A stretch of 25,256 nucleotides of DNA from an uncultured Oscillospiraceae bacterium. Lineage in GTDB: Bacteria; Bacillota; Clostridia; Oscillospirales; Oscillospiraceae. The stretch is taken from positions 1-25,256 of the forward strand of contig CAAEUZ010000030.1 of NCBI GenBank assembly GCA_900759385.1, in the 5' to 3' direction. Under the pieces are notes generated by a model. It was given only the letters and a program-made list of their open reading frames with translations. It made no database searches and was not told where the DNA came from. Within the stretch, counting starts at the first letter, position 1. Each line of letters begins with the position of its first letter. Made by a program: the position numbers and the translations under genes. Positions 1 to 10,159 of the stretch are shown here, piece by piece.

Positions 1-51
1 GTATATTTTATTTATATTTCGCGGCCGGGCCGTATTTTCCGGCGCCCCGCT

Positions 52-2643
<2,592 letters not shown>

Positions 2644-2653
2644 CTCAAATCCA

Positions 2654-2667
2654 CCTCATTCATGAGG
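2654..2667 (-). promoter_or_regulatory. Small inverted repeat next to the clpB ribosome binding site
   Basis: In the 34-bp gap before clpB, the minus strand reads CCTCAT-GA-ATGAGG. The 3' arm supplies the GAGG at the start of the GAGGTGG ribosome binding site. In RNA the innermost pairs cannot form across two bases, so a realistic hairpin has four or five pairs. It could partly mask the ribosome binding site, as in an RNA thermometer. The dyad is seen directly; the function is inference and could be chance. Confidence 0.3.
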
Positions 2668-2677
2668 ACGATTTCCC

Positions 2678-3328
2678 TCAAATATACAGTTTCCTGCGGC
2701 TCAGGTCGGCATAGTACTCGCTCTGCACGTCGTTGGCGTCATAGCGGCCGGAGAGCCAGCCCTTCATCAGCCTGTCAAAAAGTTTGATATAATCGCTCAG
2801 CGCCCCGGCAACGTCGTCCGCGGTCACGTCGCGCCCGGTGGGCACGGCGATGGTGCGCACAAACTTGCCGTCATAGAGCGCGTAATCGAGCTCGGCACTC
2901 ATCAGCGGTGCCAGCAGGCGGTCCTCAGTGCGCTTCCAGAGCCGGAAAAACTGGGTCATGGCCTCTATGAGCGCGGCGCTCTGGGTGCGGAACACGACGG
3001 AGAGCTCGCCCAGCGGCCCGTCCATGGAGCGGAAGAGCTGCACCTCGTACTTCACCGTGGGCCGGTACTTGTACTCCAGGCTGGACTTCAGCGACATGGT
3101 CAGCGCCCGCGGCGAGAAGAACGGCACCAGTTCCCGCGAGGGGGCCAGCATCTGTTCAATCGCCTGGAAGATGTCGTTTATGCGCCGCTCCGGCGTGGTT
3201 ATGGAGACGTAGTCGGCGAGGATCTGGTTTATCAGGCTGGAGCGGTTTGTGCCCAGCGAGTGCGCCAGCTCGTCAACCGCGCGCACCACGTCGTCGCTCA
3301 GCATGAGGCTGTACAGGGTCCTTTTCAT
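2678..3328 (-). CDS. Ribbon-helix-helix N-terminal protein of unknown function, upstream of clpB
   Basis: The 216-residue product begins with a segment (about residues 5-45, YSLMLSDDVVRAVDELA followed by GTNRSSLINQILADYV) that fits a ribbon-helix-helix DNA-binding fold: a beta strand, a helix, the turn at G-T-N-R and a second helix. The remaining 170 residues match no family I recognise. They contain a hydrophobic, mixed alpha/beta stretch and a basic C-terminus (LSRRKLYI) and lack transmembrane segments. The ATG is preceded by AGAGGCG. It is the first gene after a consensus promoter and precedes clpB by 34 bp, which suggests a transcriptional regulator, perhaps of its own operon. Two identical 8-bp sequences at 3360-3385, downstream of the promoter, are candidate operators. 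The DNA-binding role is inferred from the fold alone. Confidence 0.8.
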   Translation of the reverse strand: MKRTLYSLMLSDDVVRAVDELAHSLGTNRSSLINQILADYVSITTPERRINDIFQAIEQMLAPSRELVPFFSPRALTMSLKSSLEYKYRPTVKYEVQLFRSMDGPLGELSVVFRTQSAALIEAMTQFFRLWKRTEDRLLAPLMSAELDYALYDGKFVRTIAVPTGRDVTADDVAGALSDYIKLFDRLMKGWLSGRYDANDVQSEYYADLSRRKLYI

Positions 3329-3359
3329 ATGTCAATCGCCTCTTATAATCTCAGTTTGG

Positions 3360-3385
3360 CCGCGGCAGACGCTCCCTCCGCGGCA
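3360..3385. promoter_or_regulatory. Candidate operator: repeated CCGCGGCA boxes
   Basis: Two identical 8-mers (CCGCGGCA on the plus strand) sit at 3360-3367 and 3378-3385, 18 bp apart start to start. They lie at and just downstream of the expected transcription start of the RHH-clpB promoter. Each contains the self-complementary CCGCGG. RHH proteins typically bind pairs of short repeats in this position. The repeat is seen directly; the operator role is inferred. Confidence 0.4.
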
Positions 3386-3391
3386 ATTTAA

Positions 3392-3420
3392 ATTATAGGA
3401 CGTGGGCGCAAAATTGTCAA
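3392..3420 (-). promoter_or_regulatory. Sigma-A promoter of the RHH-clpB operon
   Basis: On the minus strand a perfect TTGACA (3415-3420) and a perfect TATAAT (3392-3397) are separated by 17 bp, in an AT-rich pocket of an otherwise GC-rich window. Transcription would start near 3385, giving a leader of about 57 nt before the RHH start codon. Such an exact consensus predicts strong basal activity unless it is repressed. Confidence 0.88.
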
Positions 3421-3466
3421 GAGATTTATATAAATTTATTTGCGAATTATTTGTGAACTTAAGCAA

Positions 3467-3499
3467 GAAGCCCCGGCACAATTGATGTGCCGGGGCTTC
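3467..3499 (-). terminator. Rho-independent terminator after the metallo-hydrolase gene
   Basis: A perfect 14-bp inverted repeat (GAAGCCCCGGCACA at 3467-3480, complement at 3486-3499) with a 5-nt loop begins two bases after the stop codon of the metallo-beta-lactamase-fold gene. The tract after it on the minus strand is only moderately T-rich (TTGCTT). It closes the V-ATPase-lipoprotein-hydrolase stretch and insulates the clpB promoter. Confidence 0.85.
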
Positions 3500-3501
3500 G
3501 C

Positions 3502-4410
3502 CTATGCGGCGCGGGTGACCTCCGCGCCGTCCGAGTGCAGGGTTATATTGCCGTCGCGGTCGGTGCGCAGCAGGAGTATGCCCTCTGAATCGCACAGCTC
3601 GACTACCTCCTCGTGCGGGTGCCCGTAGCTGTTGCCCTCGCCGCAGGAGGCTATGGCCACCTCCGGGCTGGTGAGGCGCAGCACCTCCTCGTCGGTGGAG
3701 GTCCGGCTGCCGTGGTGGCCGAGCTTGAGCACGTCGCAGTCCAGCGAGTAGCCGCCCAGATACGCGCAGTCGAGCAGCGCGCCGGAGCCCATATCGCCCG
3801 TGAACAGGAAGCTGTCGTCGCCGTAATCAAGCCGGATGACCAGGCTGGAGTCGTTCACGTCGCCGTCCCAGTCGGAGACGGGGCCGATGAACTCGAACAC
3901 TGCGCTGCCGAGCGTGAATTCCATGCCCGGCTCGGGCACCGTTATGCTGAGACCCAGCTCCGCGGCCGTGTCCTCGAAGTGCGTAAATGTGCCCGAGGCG
4001 TCAAACTCCGTGTAGGTCGCAAAGAGCGTGCCGACGGGGTAGTTTTCCAGTATGTAGTCCAGCCCGCCGCAGTGGTCCTCGTGCGCGTGGGTGCAAACCA
4101 CGTAGTTGAGCTCGGTGACACCGATGCTGTCCAGATACGCGGCCACCACCTCGCCCTGGCCCGGAACGCCGGCATCTATGAGCAGCGTCTCGCCCTCGCA
4201 GTACGCGAGCGTGCTGTCACCCTGCCCCACGTCTATGAATGTGACGTACACGCCCTCGCCGGGCAGCGGGGTCGCCGCCGGGGTTAGACGCACGTTGTCA
4301 AACCAGCCCAGCTGCGTGCCCGCGAAGGCCAGCGCGGCCAGCAGTATGACGACCAGCGTGCCGAAAGCGCTTCTGGGCGCCTTTGAGCGCCGCCTCTTTC
4401 TTGCCGCCAT
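3502..4410 (-). CDS. Membrane-anchored ComEC-like metallo-beta-lactamase-fold hydrolase
   Basis: The 302-residue protein has a basic N-terminus (MAARKRRRSK), one membrane segment at about 14-31, then a metallo-beta-lactamase fold. Visible motifs are FIDVGQGDS (about 58-66), LLIDAG, the zinc-binding THAHEDHCGG (HxHxDH at 108-113), FTGDMGSGA, and KLGHHGSRTSTDE. This set is typical of the ComEC/Rec2 C-terminal hydrolase domain and its stand-alone relatives, but the ComEC competence membrane channel is missing. Standalone members are presumed extracytoplasmic hydrolases, possibly nucleases or phosphodiesterases; the substrate cannot be read from sequence. The chosen ATG at 4410 has AGGAGGTG at ideal spacing. 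The frame stays open upstream to 4512 but lacks a comparable site there. A terminator-like hairpin lies just upstream at 4433-4453, so expression may depend on read-through. Confidence 0.9.
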   Translation of the reverse strand: MAARKRRRSKAPRSAFGTLVVILLAALAFAGTQLGWFDNVRLTPAATPLPGEGVYVTFIDVGQGDSTLAYCEGETLLIDAGVPGQGEVVAAYLDSIGVTELNYVVCTHAHEDHCGGLDYILENYPVGTLFATYTEFDASGTFTHFEDTAAELGLSITVPEPGMEFTLGSAVFEFIGPVSDWDGDVNDSSLVIRLDYGDDSFLFTGDMGSGALLDCAYLGGYSLDCDVLKLGHHGSRTSTDEEVLRLTSPEVAIASCGEGNSYGHPHEEVVELCDSEGILLLRTDRDGNITLHSDGAEVTRAA

Positions 4411-4432
4411 GAAACACCTCCTGAAATGCAAA

Positions 4433-4453
4433 AAGGGCGCGTCCGGCGCCCTT
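4433..4453 (-). terminator. Terminator or attenuator hairpin in the leader of the metallo-hydrolase gene
   Basis: The minus strand has an 8-bp stem (AAGGGCGC paired with GCGCCCTT) with a 5-nt loop, running into five consecutive Ts. It ends about 20 bp before the hydrolase start codon and immediately before its ribosome binding site. I see no promoter between it and the start codon. It is either a second terminator of the upstream operon or an attenuator controlling the hydrolase. Confidence 0.7.
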
Positions 4454-4533
4454 AGTCCAAGTTTTCGCCAATTTTCCCCACTGCCGGCGGCAGTGTTCCC
4501 GCCGCAAAACATCCCCGGCGGGGAGGAAAGGAA

Positions 4534-4565
4534 CCTGGGGGAAGCCGTCTCAGGTTTCCCCCAGG
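4534..4565 (-). terminator. Terminator hairpin after the lipoprotein gene
   Basis: A perfect 10-bp inverted repeat (CCTGGGGGAA at 4534-4543, complement at 4556-4565) with a 12-nt loop lies about 8 bp after the lipoprotein stop codon. On the minus strand it is followed by the pyrimidine-rich TTCCTTTCC. It is probably the main end of the V-ATPase transcript, perhaps incomplete because the T-run is interrupted. Confidence 0.75.
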
Positions 4566-4572
4566 CAAACCC

Positions 4573-5394
4573 TTATACAGCCGGAACCTGCATCGGCTCC
4601 GCCGTGTTGTACTCGCTCAGGTCAACGGTAATACCGATCCTGGTCACGCTCACCAGATCCTCCGACACGCCGGATTCCGAGAGCACGCCGGTCATGTACT
4701 GTCCCATCGCCTCGGTCATGTCCAGCGTGATGCGGCGCGGCAAGCCATCATCCTTCGCAAGCCAGAACGAGATGGGCGCGTCGGGCAGCGTGGTGCCTTC
4801 CGGGATCTCGGCCAGGCTGCTGCCGCCCGAGAGGGCGAGCGCCTCGGTGAGCTGTGCGCCGGGGAACACGCCGTCGTAGCGGCTGCACTCCACGCCGTCT
4901 ACAGTCTCGTCCACCGCCTCGCCGAAGTTGGAGGCGAACTCGAGGTAAAAGCTGACCATGTCGCCCACACCGGTGCCCAGGTTGTAGCGGTTCGCCCCGT
5001 TCATGAGCTGTTCCTCGCTCAGATCCAGCTGGCTCTGCCAGGTCTCTCCGCCGTCCATGGAAATATAGAGGTCATAGGTGTCTCCGTCCTTGGCCGCTAT
5101 ATAGGCAGCAGTTATGGGAAAACCGAACAAGGTCATGGTAAGCTCGCCGCTTGTCAAGTCCCCGGCGGTATCCATGTCCATGTCCATGCTGATATCCATG
5201 CTGCTGCTCTCTCCCAGCGCATCAAAGCCGAAGGCCATGTCCAGGGCCATGTCGGCGTGCACGCTCTCCACGTCCTGCATCTCGCGCAGGGCGCGGACCA
5301 TGGCGCTCTCAAAGCTGTCGCTGCCGCACCCGGCCAGGGTGAGGGCGAGGACAAGAGCCAGGACGAGGGCCGCGAACCTAGTCGTTCTGCGCAT
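4573..5394 (-). CDS. Secreted lipoprotein of unknown function, coupled to the V-ATPase operon
   Basis: The 273-residue product starts with a lipoprotein signal peptide: MRRTTRF, a hydrophobic core, and the lipobox L-A-G-C with Cys23 as the lipidated residue. It should therefore be anchored on the outer face of the membrane. The mature part has runs of beta-prone sequence with many Met/Asp residues (MDISMDMDMD near residue 65) and resembles the LolA/LppX-like or DUF6612-type fold seen in Gram-positive lipoproteins. I base that on general pattern, not on a definite motif. The ATG is preceded by AAAGGAGAG and overlaps the last 17 bp of the V-ATPase subunit D gene, so translation is likely coupled to it. 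Whether it assists the ATPase or is simply carried at the operon end is unknown. Confidence 0.85.
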   Translation of the reverse strand: MRRTTRFAALVLALVLALTLAGCGSDSFESAMVRALREMQDVESVHADMALDMAFGFDALGESSSMDISMDMDMDTAGDLTSGELTMTLFGFPITAAYIAAKDGDTYDLYISMDGGETWQSQLDLSEEQLMNGANRYNLGTGVGDMVSFYLEFASNFGEAVDETVDGVECSRYDGVFPGAQLTEALALSGGSSLAEIPEGTTLPDAPISFWLAKDDGLPRRITLDMTEAMGQYMTGVLSESGVSEDLVSVTRIGITVDLSEYNTAEPMQVPAV

Positions 5395-6022
5395 TCTGCT
5401 CTCCTTTCAGTCTCTCATTGCGGCCCTTGACGACCTTGAGGCGCACGAACTCCTCGCGCTCCTTCTCCTCCAGGGCGTCCGAGATGCGGAATATCTCGCT
5501 GTCAAGGCCGGGGATGACTATGTTTTTGAGGGCGTTGGCGCGTTTTTGCGCCTTTTTGATGGCGTAGGCGAGGCGGTAGATGCTGTTCTCCGTCTCGGCC
5601 AGGTCGCGGATGAGGTCCTTGACCTCCCTGAATTTGAAGTAGGCCTCGTCCAGCTCCGAGCTGGTGAATGAGAGCCCGTAAGGCGGCCTTCTGACCTCCT
5701 CGCTCTTGACCGAGACGTAAGGCAGCTCCACGCCCATGACGCTCCTGGTGCGCAGGGAAAAGCCGTCGTCCACCGGCACGCTGTCCGCAGCCAGGCGGGC
5801 GCTGCCGCCCATGGATATCTCGGCCGTGCGCATGGAGGCGTAGGCCTCGGCGAAGGTGACGTCAATGCGCTCCTGAAGCTTCCTGGCGTCGTCTATCAGC
5901 GCCATCAGCTCGCGTATGAGTATGTTCCGCTTGCGGTCCATCAGCTCGTAACCCGTCGAGGCCAGCGAGCGGGAGCGCTTGGCGGCTGTCAAGTTGCCCT
6001 TTGTAGGCGCTGTCTGCGGCAA
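5378..6022 (-). CDS. atpD: V-type ATPase subunit D (central rotor stalk)
   Basis: Subunit D forms the coiled-coil central shaft that turns inside the A3B3 head and carries torque to the K ring through subunits F and C. The 214-residue length is normal. It shows the family N-terminal signature (APTKGNLTAAKRSRSLASTGYELMDRKRNIL), a central short-turn region, and a second long helix (about 135-205) that ends in charged residues. The start is TTG at 6022, supported by GGAGGGAGG eight bases upstream; an ATG at 6053 is in another frame. The gene follows subunit B by 37 bp and overlaps the downstream lipoprotein gene by 17 bp. Confidence 0.95.
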   Translation of the reverse strand: MPQTAPTKGNLTAAKRSRSLASTGYELMDRKRNILIRELMALIDDARKLQERIDVTFAEAYASMRTAEISMGGSARLAADSVPVDDGFSLRTRSVMGVELPYVSVKSEEVRRPPYGLSFTSSELDEAYFKFREVKDLIRDLAETENSIYRLAYAIKKAQKRANALKNIVIPGLDSEIFRISDALEEKEREEFVRLKVVKGRNERLKGEQNAQND

Positions 6023-6059
6023 GGTATCGCCTCCCTCCGGCGCGCCGCGCCATTATTGT

Positions 6060-7451
6060 TTACTGATTGCCGGATGTTCCCAGATAGTGCGCGTCGAGCA
6101 CCTTGTCGCTCACGCGGGAGAGCTCCTCCCTGGGCAGGATGCTCAGCAGGCGCCAGCCCATGTCCAGCGTCTGGTCCAGGCTGCGCGGCTCGTACATGCC
6201 CTGGTTGATGAACTCGTGCTCGAGCGCGTTGCCGAACTTGAGGTAGAGCTTGTCGCGCTCGCTGAGCTCGTCCTCACCGATGACGGTGGCAAGGCTGCGC
6301 GCGCTGGAGACCTCGCTGTACGAGGCGAAGAGCTGGTTGGAGAGGTCCGGGTGGTCATCGCGCGTGAAGCCCTTGCCCGTACCGTCCTTCATCAGGCGGC
6401 TGAGGCTGGGCAGGATGCCGACGGGCGGATACACGCCCTTCTGTGCCAGCTCGCGGGAGAGGACTATCTGCCCCTCGGTTATATAGCCCGTCAGGTCCGG
6501 GATGGGGTGCGATATGTCGTCGCCGGGCATGGTCAGTATGGGCATGAGCGTGACGGAGCCGGGTTTGCCGTGGATGAGGCCCGCGCGCTCGTAGAGGCTG
6601 GCCAGGTCGGAGTACATGTAGCTCGGATAGCCCTTGCGGGAGGGTATCTCACCCTTGGAGCTGGAGAACTCTCGCAGTGCCTCGCAGTAGAAGGTCATGT
6701 CCGTCATGACGACCAGGACGTGGTAGCCCCGGTCGAAGGCCAGGTACTCGGCCGCGGTCAGCGCGCACCTCGGCGCGAGAATACGCTCTATGATGGGGTC
6801 GGAGGCCATGTTCAGGAACATGACCGTGCGGCCCAGGGCGCCGGACTCGGCAAAGTCGCGGCGGAAGAAATCGGCGGTGTCGTTCTTGATGCCCATGGCG
6901 CAGAAGACGATGACGAACTTCGCCTCGTCGCCGGAGCCGATCACGTGCGCCTGACGCACTATCTGCGCGGCCAGCTCGTTGTGGGCAAGTCCCGCGCCGG
7001 AGAAGATGGGCAGCTTCTGCCCGCGTATGAGCGAGCAGGTGGCGTCTATGGAGCTGATGCCGGTGAGTATGCAGCTCTTGGGGTACTCGCGGGAGACGGG
7101 GTTGATGGCCGGGCCGTTTATGTCCCGGCGCTCCTCGGCGTAGATCTCGCCCAGGCCGTCTATGGGCCTGCCCGTGCCGTCAAACACGCGGCCCAGCAGC
7201 TCCTCGCTCAGGCCGAGGGTCATGGGCTTGCCCAGGAAGCGGGTGCCCGTATTCTTCAGGTCGATGCCGGAGGTGCCCTCGAATACCTCGAGCACCACAC
7301 GCTTGCCGTCTATGAGTATTACGCGTCCGTGACGGCGGCTGCCGTCCCGCAGGGTTATCTCGGCCAGCTCGTCATAGGAGACGCCCTCCACGCCGTCAAG
7401 AGCGATGAGCGAGCCGTTTATCTCGGCCAGGCCGGTGTATTCTATGCGCAT
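6060..7451 (-). CDS. atpB: V-type ATPase subunit B (regulatory head subunit)
   Basis: Subunit B alternates with A in the cytoplasmic head and contributes an arginine finger and non-catalytic nucleotide contacts. At 463 residues it is normal length. A beta-barrel N-domain (1-75) leads to GRVFDGTGRPIDG, INGPAINPVSREYP, and a degenerate P-loop (SGAGLAHNE at 151-159) that lacks the GKT of a catalytic site, as expected for B. Further on come VVMTDMTFYCEALREFSSSKGEIPSR, broken here by the family's usual loops, and YPSYMYSDLASLYERAG. The ATG has AGGAGGTGG upstream and lies 11 bp after the end of subunit A. Confidence 0.97.
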   Translation of the reverse strand: MRIEYTGLAEINGSLIALDGVEGVSYDELAEITLRDGSRRHGRVILIDGKRVVLEVFEGTSGIDLKNTGTRFLGKPMTLGLSEELLGRVFDGTGRPIDGLGEIYAEERRDINGPAINPVSREYPKSCILTGISSIDATCSLIRGQKLPIFSGAGLAHNELAAQIVRQAHVIGSGDEAKFVIVFCAMGIKNDTADFFRRDFAESGALGRTVMFLNMASDPIIERILAPRCALTAAEYLAFDRGYHVLVVMTDMTFYCEALREFSSSKGEIPSRKGYPSYMYSDLASLYERAGLIHGKPGSVTLMPILTMPGDDISHPIPDLTGYITEGQIVLSRELAQKGVYPPVGILPSLSRLMKDGTGKGFTRDDHPDLSNQLFASYSEVSSARSLATVIGEDELSERDKLYLKFGNALEHEFINQGMYEPRSLDQTLDMGWRLLSILPREELSRVSDKVLDAHYLGTSGNQ

Positions 7452-7462
7452 TCGCCCACCTC

Positions 7463-9229
7463 CTATGCGTTGGCGCGGCGCACCTTGTCCAGCGCGTCGT
7501 CAACCTGTTTTTCAAACTCTTCCGGCTTCTTCCCCTCGCCGAGGCCGAACTTCATGCGCTCGAGCACGGAGAAGATGCCCGTCTCGCTCAGCAGCCGCAG
7601 CGGGATGCCGCTGCCCACCAGGGTCCTGGCCCCGTCGTAGAGGTGCAGTATCACGCGCAGCATGGCCATCTGGTTGGCGGGGACCATGTACGTGTCGTGC
7701 TCGTGGAAGGCGTTCTGCTGCAGGAAGCCCTCGCGGATGACCTTGGCCGTCTCGATGACGAGCTTCTGGTCGTCGGGCAGGATGTCGGAGCCGATGAGCT
7801 TGACTATCTCCATGAGGGAGGACTCCTCGTTGAGCAGCGCTATTATGCGCTCGCGCAGCTCGGGGAAATCCTCGCCGAAGTTTTTCCTGTACCAGGGCAG
7901 CAGGTCGTTATAGTACTCCGTATAGCTGGTGGTCCAGTTTATGCTGGGGAAGTGGCGCGCGTAGGCCAGGGAGCGGTCCAGGGCCCAGAAGCAGCGCACA
8001 AAGCGCTGGGTATTCTGCGTGACCGGCTCGGAGAAGTCGCCGCCCTGGGGTGAGACCGCTCCGATGACGGTGACGGAGCCCTCCTTGTCGCAGAGCGTGT
8101 CCACAAACCCGGCGCGCTCGTAGAAGCCGGCCAGACGGCTGGGCAGATAGGCCGGGAAGCTCTCCTCGGCGGGCATCTCCTCCAGGCGGCCGGATATCTC
8201 GCGCAGGGCCTCGGCCCAGCGGGAGGTGGAGTCGGCCATCAGCGCTACATGGTAGCCCATGTCGCGGTAATACTCGGCAATGGTCATACCCGTGTATATG
8301 CTGGCCTCGCGGGCCGCGACGGGCATATTGGACGTGTTGGCTATGAGTATGGTGCGCTCCATGAGCGGCAGGCCCGAACGCGGGTCCTTGAGCTCACGGA
8401 ACTCGTCGAGCACCTGGGTCATCTCGTTGCCGCGCTCGCCGCAGCCGAGGTAGACTATCATGTCGGCGTCCGACCACTTGGCCAGCTGGTGCTGCACGAC
8501 AGTCTTGCCCGCGCCGAAGGGGCCGGGTATGGCCGCGCAGCCGCCCTTGCCCACGGGGAAGAGCGTATCTATGACGCGCTGGCCGGTGACCAGCGGACGG
8601 TCAACAGGCAGGCGCTCGGCAAAGGGCCTGGGCGTGCGCACGGGCCAGAGCTGGCTGAGCGCCAGGGGCTGTTTCCCGGCCCTGCCCATGTCCACATAGG
8701 CCAGCGGCTCCGTCACCGTGTACTCCCCGTCCGGGACCACGTCCGTTATGACGCCGCTCAGCGCGGGCGGCACCATGGAGCGGTGCTCTATCATGCCGCT
8801 CTCACTGGTGAGGGCAAACACCTGCCCGCCCTTCACCTCGTCGCCGTTCCTGACCAGCATTTTTACCGGCCACTTCCTGTTCTCGTCCAGGGCGCCGATA
8901 TTGATGCCCTTGGCGATAAAGTCGCCGGCCATGGCCTCTATCTGGGCCAGCGGGCGGCCGATGCCGTCAAAAATCCCGCCCACCAGGCCGGGGCCGAGGC
9001 GGATGCTCATCGGCTCCATCGTGGGGTAGACGGGCTCGCCGGCGCTGAGCCCGCCGGAGTCCTCGTATATCTGCACGACGCTCTCGTCCCCGGCGGAGGA
9101 CACGACCTCGCCGAAGAGGCGCTGCTCGCCGACATAGACGAGGCTCATGCGCGGCAGGCTGCGGCCGCCGCGCACATGTATGACGGGGCCGTTTATGCCG
9201 TAAATATAATAAGGCGTCTTATTTTCCAT
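7463..9229 (-). CDS. atpA: V-type ATPase subunit A (catalytic)
   Basis: Subunit A holds the ATP-hydrolysing site of the V1 head. The 588-residue protein has the beta-barrel N-domain, the V/A-type-specific non-homologous insert (about 110-200), Walker A GPFGAGKT at 236-243, the catalytic GERGNE motif (CGERGNEMTQVL), and SMADSTSRWAEALREISGRLEEMPAEE-type sequence, here LMADSTSRWAEALRE. I place the start at the ATG at 9229, where GGAGGGTGCAG gives a well-spaced ribosome binding site. The frame extends 18 bp further, to MAWRVQM, without a better signal. The chosen start overlaps the end of subunit E by 11 bp. Together with B and D this confirms a V/A-type rather than F-type enzyme. Confidence 0.97.
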   Translation of the reverse strand: MENKTPYYIYGINGPVIHVRGGRSLPRMSLVYVGEQRLFGEVVSSAGDESVVQIYEDSGGLSAGEPVYPTMEPMSIRLGPGLVGGIFDGIGRPLAQIEAMAGDFIAKGINIGALDENRKWPVKMLVRNGDEVKGGQVFALTSESGMIEHRSMVPPALSGVITDVVPDGEYTVTEPLAYVDMGRAGKQPLALSQLWPVRTPRPFAERLPVDRPLVTGQRVIDTLFPVGKGGCAAIPGPFGAGKTVVQHQLAKWSDADMIVYLGCGERGNEMTQVLDEFRELKDPRSGLPLMERTILIANTSNMPVAAREASIYTGMTIAEYYRDMGYHVALMADSTSRWAEALREISGRLEEMPAEESFPAYLPSRLAGFYERAGFVDTLCDKEGSVTVIGAVSPQGGDFSEPVTQNTQRFVRCFWALDRSLAYARHFPSINWTTSYTEYYNDLLPWYRKNFGEDFPELRERIIALLNEESSLMEIVKLIGSDILPDDQKLVIETAKVIREGFLQQNAFHEHDTYMVPANQMAMLRVILHLYDGARTLVGSGIPLRLLSETGIFSVLERMKFGLGEGKKPEEFEKQVDDALDKVRRANA

Positions 9230-9839
9230 CTGCACCCTCCATGCCAAAACCAGTTATCTCGGCAAACCGGCCGGCCAGGTCATCCAGCGCCGTGTCAAAG
9301 GTCAGGTCTGCGCGCCGGTGTTCATCCGGGAACTCGACTATAAGCCCGCCCAGCTCAAAAAAGCCCTCGGCGAAACTGAGCTCCACATCCGGCGCAGCGG
9401 CCTTTAGATGCAGCTTGTGCGAGATGTCCTCGCTGCGCAGCAGCACGCGCGCACGCTTTGCCCCCGGTATGGCCTCCAGGCCCTGGAGCAGAAGCTTCTC
9501 CAGCGCCGCGGCGTACTCCGGGGTGTCCGGATAGCGCTTCAGGCGCTCGCGCACGTCCGCAATGACCTCCTTCTGGCAGTCTTCGCGCAGGCTCAGTATG
9601 GAGCGGCGCGCGGCCAGGATCTCGGTCATGACGCGCTTTTCCTCGCCCGCCTGGGCCTCGGCCAGGGCCTGGGCCAGCTTCTGCCTGCCCTCGGCCTCGG
9701 CGCGCGTTCTGTAGCTGGCAATCGCGGCGCGCTCCTGCTCGTCGGCTTCGGCGCGCACGGCGTCCGCCCTGACCTGGGCCGCGCCGGTTATGGCCGTCAC
9801 AAAGCCCTTGAGCTTGCCCTTGCTCTTCACTTCTTCCAT
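9219..9839 (-). CDS. atpE: V-type ATPase subunit E (peripheral stalk)
   Basis: Subunit E pairs with the G/H subunit as the peripheral stalk that keeps the head from turning with the rotor. The 206-residue product has a long, highly charged N-terminal helix rich in Ala, Glu and Arg (about 1-95, coiled coil) and a globular C-domain with the pattern LHLKAAAPDVELSFAEGFFELGGLIV. That matches the family's conserved GGLIV strand before the last helices. The ATG is preceded by AGGAGGCGGGCAC, and the stop codon of subunit F lies inside that ribosome binding site, implying coupling. The gene sits between F and A; the more common order is E-C-F-A. Confidence 0.9.
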   Translation of the reverse strand: MEEVKSKGKLKGFVTAITGAAQVRADAVRAEADEQERAAIASYRTRAEAEGRQKLAQALAEAQAGEEKRVMTEILAARRSILSLREDCQKEVIADVRERLKRYPDTPEYAAALEKLLLQGLEAIPGAKRARVLLRSEDISHKLHLKAAAPDVELSFAEGFFELGGLIVEFPDEHRRADLTFDTALDDLAGRFAEITGFGMEGADGK

Positions 9840-9850
9840 GTGCCCGCCTC

Positions 9851-10159
9851 CTAAAACTTGATGCCTATGGCCTCGTTTATGAGGCGCATAATGGAATCCG
9901 TCCCGCTCCCGACGCCGTGGCTGTCGGCAACGATGTTCACCAGCGGCCTGGCCGCCGAGAGCTTGAGCTCGTCAAGCCGCTCCCGGCTGAGGGCATAGCA
10001 GCCCTCGGTAACTATGAGTATGGCCACCCCGCTGTCAGCGACGGCGCGGCTGACAGCCATGTCCACCTCGCGCTTTGTCGAGGCCAGGGCTCCTTCAATG
10101 CCGGCCAGACGCATCCCGGTGAGAACGTCGGGATCGTCGGAAATGCAGAAGCAGCGCAT
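9851..10159 (-). CDS. atpF: V-type ATPase subunit F (rotor stalk)
   Basis: Subunit F is a small Rossmann-like protein bound to subunit D in the central rotor. The 102-residue product is typical in size and contains the family landmarks: CISDDPDVLTGMRLAGIEG near the start, then a strand at SGVAILIVTEGCYALSRERLDEL and a C-terminal segment PLVNIVADSHG. The ATG overlaps the subunit K stop codon by one base (TGATG), so the two are translationally coupled. It lies immediately before E, not after C as in many bacterial V-ATPase operons. Confidence 0.9.
   Translation of the reverse strand: MRCFCISDDPDVLTGMRLAGIEGALASTKREVDMAVSRAVADSGVAILIVTEGCYALSRERLDELKLSAARPLVNIVADSHGVGSGTDSIMRLINEAIGIKF

Noticed and set aside
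1..51. Terminator after clpB
   Set aside because: The 51 bases have GC-rich partial complementarity but no clean stem with a T-run on the minus strand, and the window ends here.
3502..4512. Upstream start for the metallo-hydrolase at 4512
   Set aside because: The extra 34 residues run through a terminator hairpin and lack a ribosome binding site; the ATG at 4410 has an excellent one.
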